Assembly: GCF_900108335.1 (NCBI RefSeq)
Contig: NZ_FNVT01000020.1
Location: 175,103-239,102, forward strand
Direction: 5' to 3'
Source: Nonomuraea solani
GTDB taxonomy: Bacteria; Actinomycetota; Actinomycetes; Streptosporangiales; Streptosporangiaceae
Length of the DNA stretch: 64,000 nt
The translations under genes and the position numbers were made by a program. This document shows, one piece after another, positions 59,795-64,000 of the stretch. Within the stretch, counting starts at the first letter, position 1. The number at the start of each line of letters is the position of its first letter. The notes beneath the pieces are model-generated. The model was not told the origin of the DNA. It did no database searches and was given only the letters and a program-made list of their open reading frames with translations.

Positions 59795-59878
59795 CCTTCC
59801 CCCTTTCCGCCCGGCCCTCTTCTCTCCTTCCCGGTTCTCTCTCACCCGACCCTCCCGCCTGGCTTTTCCCGCCTTCGT
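59795..59878 (+). repeat. Polypyrimidine tract
   Basis: Over about 84 bp the + strand is nearly all C and T (CCTTCCCCCTTTCC, then CTCTTCTCTCCTTCCC and TTCTCTCTCACCC). It lies immediately after the LAL regulator stop. Nothing else is seen in the 237-bp gap. Confidence 0.8.
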
Positions 59879-59880
59879 GC

Positions 59881-62800
59881 TCACGCGGGACGGCGGAACG
59901 CGGCGAGCTTGGCCGCCAGCGCCACCCGGGAGCCGATGCCGAGCTTCGTGTAGATCTTGCCGATGTGGTACTCGACGGTCTTGACGCTGATCAGCAGCTC
60001 TCTGGCGATCTGCCGGTTGGTCAGGCCGCCGGCCACGAGCGTGGCGGTGCTGAGTTCCTGCGGCGTGAGCCCGAGCCGTACGGTGGCGGGCGGCTCGAGC
60101 CCGCACGCCTCCAGCTCCTGCGCGCACCGCTCGACCAGCGGCCGTGCCCCCAGCCGCTCGAAGATGGCCCGCGCGGCCCCGAGCCGCTCCGCGGCCGCCC
60201 TGCGCCGTCCGGTACGCCGCAGCAGCCGGCCCAGGTCGAGCAGCACCCGCGCCTCCTCCAGCGGGCACACCCCGGCCCCGACCAGCGCCAGCGCCCGGCC
60301 GAACGCCTCCTCGGCCCGTTCTGGAACGTTCCTGGCGGCGAACACGAGCCCGCCCAGCCTGCCCCGCTCCGCCCTTCTGCGCACGCCCGGCCGCCGCGTC
60401 CCCCCGAACGCGACACCGCTGTGCGCGGCCTCGGCGTACGCGGCCCTGCCGAGCACCGCCCCGCCCATCACGGCCACACCGAGCGCGGCCCCGTTGAGCG
60501 CGGCGCCGTTGAGCGGGCCACTGCCGAGCACGGCCTCGTCGAAGGCGGCCAGCTCCTGCTCGGCCTCCTCCAGCCGGCCGTCCGCGACCAGCGCCTCGAT
60601 CCGGCCGGGCCGGGGGTCGGGCACGAACACGTCCAGCGCTCCTTCATCGGCCTGCCCGCCCGACTGCCCGCTCGGCTGCTCTTTCGGCGCTCCACCGCCG
60701 GGCGCGTCGCCCGCTCCGAGCAGCGCCATCGCCAGATCCGCCTGCCGCTCCCCCAGGGCGTGGCACATCTGGCGGGCGGCGGCCGTGGCGGCCGTGGCGT
60801 GGGCGAGGGCCCGTTCGTGCTCGCCACGGGCCTCCAGGGGCGCCACGCACACCACCTCCAGCAGCGGCCGCAACCACGCCTGGCCCAGCGCCACCGCCTC
60901 GGCGAGGGCGTGCTCGGCGCGGACGGCGGCGTCGTCCCAGCGCGCCATGCCGTGCTCGGCGACGGCCAGCAACGCGGTGGCCAGCAGCCGGTGGTGCGGC
61001 ACCCCCGCCCTGATGCTCTCGGCGACGACCCGCTTGAGCACGGCACCCGCCTGCGCGGGCTCATCCGCGACCAGATGCGCGACGGCCAGCGCGATACCAC
61101 CGGACTCCACCGCATTACGGGCATCCAGGGGATAGCGGGCGCCCACCGAAGTTGGAGCACCCGTCGGAGTCCGGGCGTCCACCGGATCACGAGCATCCCC
61201 GGGATTGCGGGCCTCCGCCGGAGGATGAGCGTCCCCCGGAGTGCGAGCGTCCGGTGGATAGCGGGTGCGGGCCGGATTTCGGGTGTCCGGGGCCGGCGGG
61301 TCGGCGGAGTGCGTGCTGGCGCTGGGTGCCCCTCCCAGCGCCAGCACGTCGTGCGGCCTGGCGACCGCGCCCTGGATGGGCTGCTCGATCGCCAGGCGGG
61401 CCCAGTCCACCGCCGCCGTACGATCCCCCGTGACCAGGCGCAGCCAGGCCATCTGCTCCGCCACGTCGGCGGCGAATCCGGGTTCCGCGTGCCGCCACGC
61501 CTCGGTCAGCAGCTCCGACGCCTCGTCGAAGCGCCCGCGGGCCAGTGCGAGGCGTCCCAGCACGTACCGGCGCACCGGGCGCGGGTCGGCGTTGCGCGCG
61601 GCGGCGAGCTCGGTCGCGCGGATCACGTCGCCCCCGATGAGGACGTGTTCCAGCGCGGCCGTACGCAGCTCGTCGCGCCGCGCCGCCGACTCGGTGAGCC
61701 CGGCGGCCAGGTCCAGGTGGGCGGCGGCCTCCTGCCACCGTCCGTGTTGCGCGGCCTTGGCGGCGAAGCCGGCCAGCTCCTCCGCCAGCACCTCGTCGGG
61801 CCCGCCCGAGGCGGCGGCCCGATGCCGCAGCGCCTGACCGGCGTCGTCGACCAGGCGGGAGGCGGCCAGGTGCAGCCGCGCCCGCGTACCGGCCCCGATC
61901 CCGTCGTAGGCGGCGGCCCTGGCCAGCGGCTCGGGGAAGTCGACCAGGCGCCCGGGCAGCTCGCGCAGCAGCCCAGCCGACACGGCCTCCTCCAGAGCGG
62001 CCAGCGGCTCCCCGATCCCGGTGGCGACGGCCACGGCCACGTGCAGCGGGCAACTCCCGCCCAGCACCGCACAGGCCGCGACCAGCCGCCGGGTGGCCGG
62101 AGCGCAGGCGTGCAACCGGCGCACGAAGGGCCGCGTGTACGTACCGGGCGCCGGCAGCCGTACCCCACGGTCGTCCAGCACAGGGGCGGGCACGGTGGCG
62201 AGCAGCGCGCGGGCGTGCAACGGATTGCCCAGCGTGTGCTCCCGCAGCCGCACGGCCGCCGCGACGCTCAGCCCCGCCGCCCGCTCGTCCCCCTCCAGAG
62301 CCCCGCTCCCCCGAACGGCGACCGAAGCCGCACTCACGGCCCCCCAGCCATCACCCCCCGAACGACCACTCCCAGGACGACCACCACCCGAACCGCCCCC
62401 ATCCGGCCGCACCCCGCGAGCGGCCCACGACGAGCCCGCCGAGGCTGCCGGTCCGGGGGCGCTCTCGTCGGTGGCGGGGGCGAGGCTCAGTGCCAGGTCG
62501 GCCAGGTCGGAGGCGCCGAGGCCGCCGAGGGCGATCCGGAGCGTGTCGTCGCCGGTGAGCAGCCGCCGCAATCCCTCAGGCAGCCACGGATCGGCGAGGT
62601 CCCGGCAGACGACCAGGACGAGGACGCGCCCGGCGCGTACCCGGCGCAGCACGTACCCCAGAGCCCGCAACGACTCCTGATCCGCCCACTGCGCGTCGTC
62701 GACCAGCACCGTCAGCGGCGCTCGCCCCTGCAGTTCGCCGATGACGTCGCAGACCGCCTGCCCGGCCGCGCACGGATCCAGGTCCCCGGCCAGCCGGGGG

Positions 62801-63057
62801 CCGGCCCAGGCCAGGCCCAGCAGGACCGCCTCCTCCGCGACCTGCCGGACGACTCCGAGCGGGAGCTCCCGCTCGCTTTCCTCGCCGCTGACGGCCAGCA
62901 CCCGCGCGCCCGCCTCCCCGCCGAGCGCGTGGTTGATGAACGCCGTCTTGCCGATGCCCTCCGGCCCCGCGACGACGACCCTCCTGGCGGACCCCCCGCC
63001 CGCCGCGCGCAACTCCGCGCGCAGTAGGGCGAGCTCCGCCGTCCTGCCGACGAACAT
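59881..63057 (-). CDS. LAL-type LuxR-family transcriptional regulator
   Basis: A 1058-residue large ATP-binding LuxR regulator. Walker A GPEGIGKT (31-38), Walker B LTVLVDDAQW (115-124), a long TPR-like helical middle and the C-terminal LuxR HTH LTNRQIARELLISVKTVEYH with ELSTATLVAGG. The ATG follows GGAGGGAG. Oddities are an Arg/Pro-rich linker of hexapeptide repeats (TPGDAH, NPGDAR, DPVDAR, YPLDAR; + strand about 61117-61290), a Gly/Ser-rich loop after the ATPase and a short ALNGAAL-type repeat. LAL proteins often activate secondary-metabolite or sugar genes. Confidence 0.94.
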   Translation of the reverse strand: MFVGRTAELALLRAELRAAGGGSARRVVVAGPEGIGKTAFINHALGGEAGARVLAVSGEESERELPLGVVRQVAEEAVLLGLAWAGPRLAGDLDPCAAGQAVCDVIGELQGRAPLTVLVDDAQWADQESLRALGYVLRRVRAGRVLVLVVCRDLADPWLPEGLRRLLTGDDTLRIALGGLGASDLADLALSLAPATDESAPGPAASAGSSWAARGVRPDGGGSGGGRPGSGRSGGDGWGAVSAASVAVRGSGALEGDERAAGLSVAAAVRLREHTLGNPLHARALLATVPAPVLDDRGVRLPAPGTYTRPFVRRLHACAPATRRLVAACAVLGGSCPLHVAVAVATGIGEPLAALEEAVSAGLLRELPGRLVDFPEPLARAAAYDGIGAGTRARLHLAASRLVDDAGQALRHRAAASGGPDEVLAEELAGFAAKAAQHGRWQEAAAHLDLAAGLTESAARRDELRTAALEHVLIGGDVIRATELAAARNADPRPVRRYVLGRLALARGRFDEASELLTEAWRHAEPGFAADVAEQMAWLRLVTGDRTAAVDWARLAIEQPIQGAVARPHDVLALGGAPSASTHSADPPAPDTRNPARTRYPPDARTPGDAHPPAEARNPGDARDPVDARTPTGAPTSVGARYPLDARNAVESGGIALAVAHLVADEPAQAGAVLKRVVAESIRAGVPHHRLLATALLAVAEHGMARWDDAAVRAEHALAEAVALGQAWLRPLLEVVCVAPLEARGEHERALAHATAATAAARQMCHALGERQADLAMALLGAGDAPGGGAPKEQPSGQSGGQADEGALDVFVPDPRPGRIEALVADGRLEEAEQELAAFDEAVLGSGPLNGAALNGAALGVAVMGGAVLGRAAYAEAAHSGVAFGGTRRPGVRRRAERGRLGGLVFAARNVPERAEEAFGRALALVGAGVCPLEEARVLLDLGRLLRRTGRRRAAAERLGAARAIFERLGARPLVERCAQELEACGLEPPATVRLGLTPQELSTATLVAGGLTNRQIARELLISVKTVEYHIGKIYTKLGIGSRVALAAKLAAFRRPA

Positions 63058-63153
63058 GCGTACTCCCTCCGCCGCCCTCGCACATGCAGAGCACGGGCGG
63101 CGAGGCCTGATACACCTCAGGAGCGCCACTTCGCGGCCAAAGCGGGAATACGC

Positions 63154-63909
63154 CTACGTGCCTCCCAGACGCCCCCAGACGGCGGTCGCGTCGTCGTGCC
63201 GCTTCCCGCGCACGGGCCCCCGGGCCACCTCGAGGTCCCGTACGGCGCCGATCACCGCCTCCGGCCCGCGCCCCTCCAGTTCGGTCAGCACGGAGCCCCA
63301 GGTCCACCCGTACCAGTCGACGAGCCGCGCCACCCCGTCGGTGAACACGCCGACGCCGCGCACCCCGCCGGCGTCCACCTCGCCGGTGACGCCCTGCCGT
63401 GCCGCCTCGGGCCGGGCGGCCGCCACCCAGAACCCGCCCGGCACGTTGCGCATCCGGCGTACCAGCTCCAGCGGGTACGGCCGCCCGCCCGGCAGGCACT
63501 CCAGCCGGTCGTCGCTCACCGCGGTCCCCGCCGGGGAGAACGCCACGGAGCAGTCTCCCAGGACGAGATATTCGACCCGCCCGCCCGTGTGCCGCACCAG
63601 GGCCACGGTCGCCGACGGCGAGTCGGGGTTGCCGAGGTCGCAGGTCCCCGCGTGCGCCGCCGCCGTGTCCGTGATGGCCGCCTCCAGCAGGTCCGCCAGC
63701 GGCGTGCCGTCGCCGCCTGCCAGCCCGGCGGCCAGCGCGCCCCCGAGCCGGCCCACCAGCCAGCGGACGTCGTGGGCGCACCCGGCGTCCACCCCGGGGG
63801 CCGCCGTGGCGCCGTCCAGGACGACGATCCACGACGGCCCGGCGATCACCAGGTCCTCGTTCGGCCGCTCGGAGCCGGGGCGGGTGGCGTACGTGATCTC
63901 CGCGAACAT
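63154..63909 (-). CDS. PP2C-like protein phosphatase
   Basis: A 251-residue phosphatase of the PP2C/SpoIIE-type fold. Motifs in order: RPNEDLVIAG, IVVLDGATA (metal Asp), LVLGDCSVAF, GVFTDGVARLV (metal Asp) and HDDATAVWG. All key acidic positions remain. It starts at MFAEITYATR after AGAAGG. Upstream on the same strand of the LAL gene, it may act on a phosphorylated partner or belong to a regulatory operon entering from beyond the window. Confidence 0.85.
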   Translation of the reverse strand: MFAEITYATRPGSERPNEDLVIAGPSWIVVLDGATAAPGVDAGCAHDVRWLVGRLGGALAAGLAGGDGTPLADLLEAAITDTAAAHAGTCDLGNPDSPSATVALVRHTGGRVEYLVLGDCSVAFSPAGTAVSDDRLECLPGGRPYPLELVRRMRNVPGGFWVAAARPEAARQGVTGEVDAGGVRGVGVFTDGVARLVDWYGWTWGSVLTELEGRGPEAVIGAVRDLEVARGPVRGKRHDDATAVWGRLGGT

Positions 63910-63938
63910 GACAGCGACCTTCTCACGGCCGCCCGGCG

Positions 63939-64000
63939 CTAGACGACGACCAGTTCCCGAGAGGTGTTGTTCAGCCGCTCCCCGCCGCTCTCGGTGCACA
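63939..64000 (-). CDS. Possible C-terminal end of a gene entering from the right edge
   Basis: A minus-strand frame with no start in the window ends at a TAG, reading ESGGERLNNTSRELVVV. It is too short to identify. Its position 29 bp before the PP2C start is consistent with an upstream operon gene. Confidence 0.3.
   Translation of the reverse strand, partial: CTESGGERLNNTSRELVVV

Overview
The window is about 64 kb of very GC-rich, densely coding DNA from an actinomycete. Several things point there: GTG, TTG and ATGA/GTGA/TTGA-coupled starts are common, and the window carries RbpA, a DinB/mycothiol-type isomerase family protein, an adjacent Lnt and polyprenol-phosphate mannose synthase pair, a sugar ABC operon without its own ATPase, a conservon-type GTPase, a LAL-type LuxR regulator and two HelD-type RNA polymerase recycling ATPases. 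The gene content suggests a Streptosporangiales-like relative (Nonomuraea or similar). That placement is inference, because no rRNA is present. I saw no tRNA, rRNA, CRISPR array, phage or intact transposon.

Layout. 0-5 kb: the N-terminal two thirds or less of an RND efflux pump with a divergent MarR regulator, the first HelD paralogue, and a LanC-like relic with a large internal deletion and a frameshift. 5-18.5 kb: small metabolic and stress genes paired with one-component regulators (TetR, LacI, CGNR, ArsR, WYL), an EF-hand protein and two SDR-type or PPOX-type enzymes. 18.5-21.2 kb: DeoR regulator coupled to an MFS permease, and a TSUP permease. 21.3-26.8 kb: a tightly overlapping catabolic operon (Lrp-type regulator, polysaccharide-deacetylase/imidase-like hydrolase, MHS-type MFS, SDR, ketopantoate-reductase-like enzyme) that ends in a decayed M20 peptidase. 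26.9-28.8 kb: a two-component system whose kinase/regulator junction was expanded by a 29-bp tandem repeat into a chain of ATGA overlaps. 28.8-30.1 kb: an orphan sensory-rhodopsin-transducer-like protein and a DUF2268 protease-like gene.

30.1-37.3 kb: a pseudokinase-like membrane protein divergent from a MoxR-DUF58-VWA cluster, followed by two RNA-methyltransferase-type genes, a glycerophosphodiesterase and a UMF1-type MFS. 37.3-42.9 kb: a PaaK-like ligase with its TetR regulator, an HxlR/NTF2-like pair, a secreted glycoside-hydrolase-like protein and a small membrane protein with strong operators. 42.9-47.8 kb: housekeeping genes rbpA (with a sigma-R-type promoter and a strong terminator), a DUF1963 protein, fxsA, ppm and lnt. 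48.2-50.6 kb: the second HelD, which appears to lack any canonical start codon. 50.7-57.4 kb: a ROK-controlled ABC sugar operon with a GH4 phosphoglycosidase and a BadF-type sugar kinase, a layout that implies import, intracellular phosphorylation and phospho-disaccharide hydrolysis without a PTS. 57.4-64 kb: an Lrp regulator, an orphan conservon GTPase, a terpene-synthase-like protein with degenerate motifs, a 1058-residue LAL regulator with a hexapeptide-repeat linker, and a PP2C-like phosphatase.

The most unusual signals are the ATGA relay in the two-component operon, two genes whose reading frames seem to need AUU (ATT) initiation, two genes decayed by internal deletion, and the orphan GTPase/terpene-synthase-like/LAL neighbourhood.
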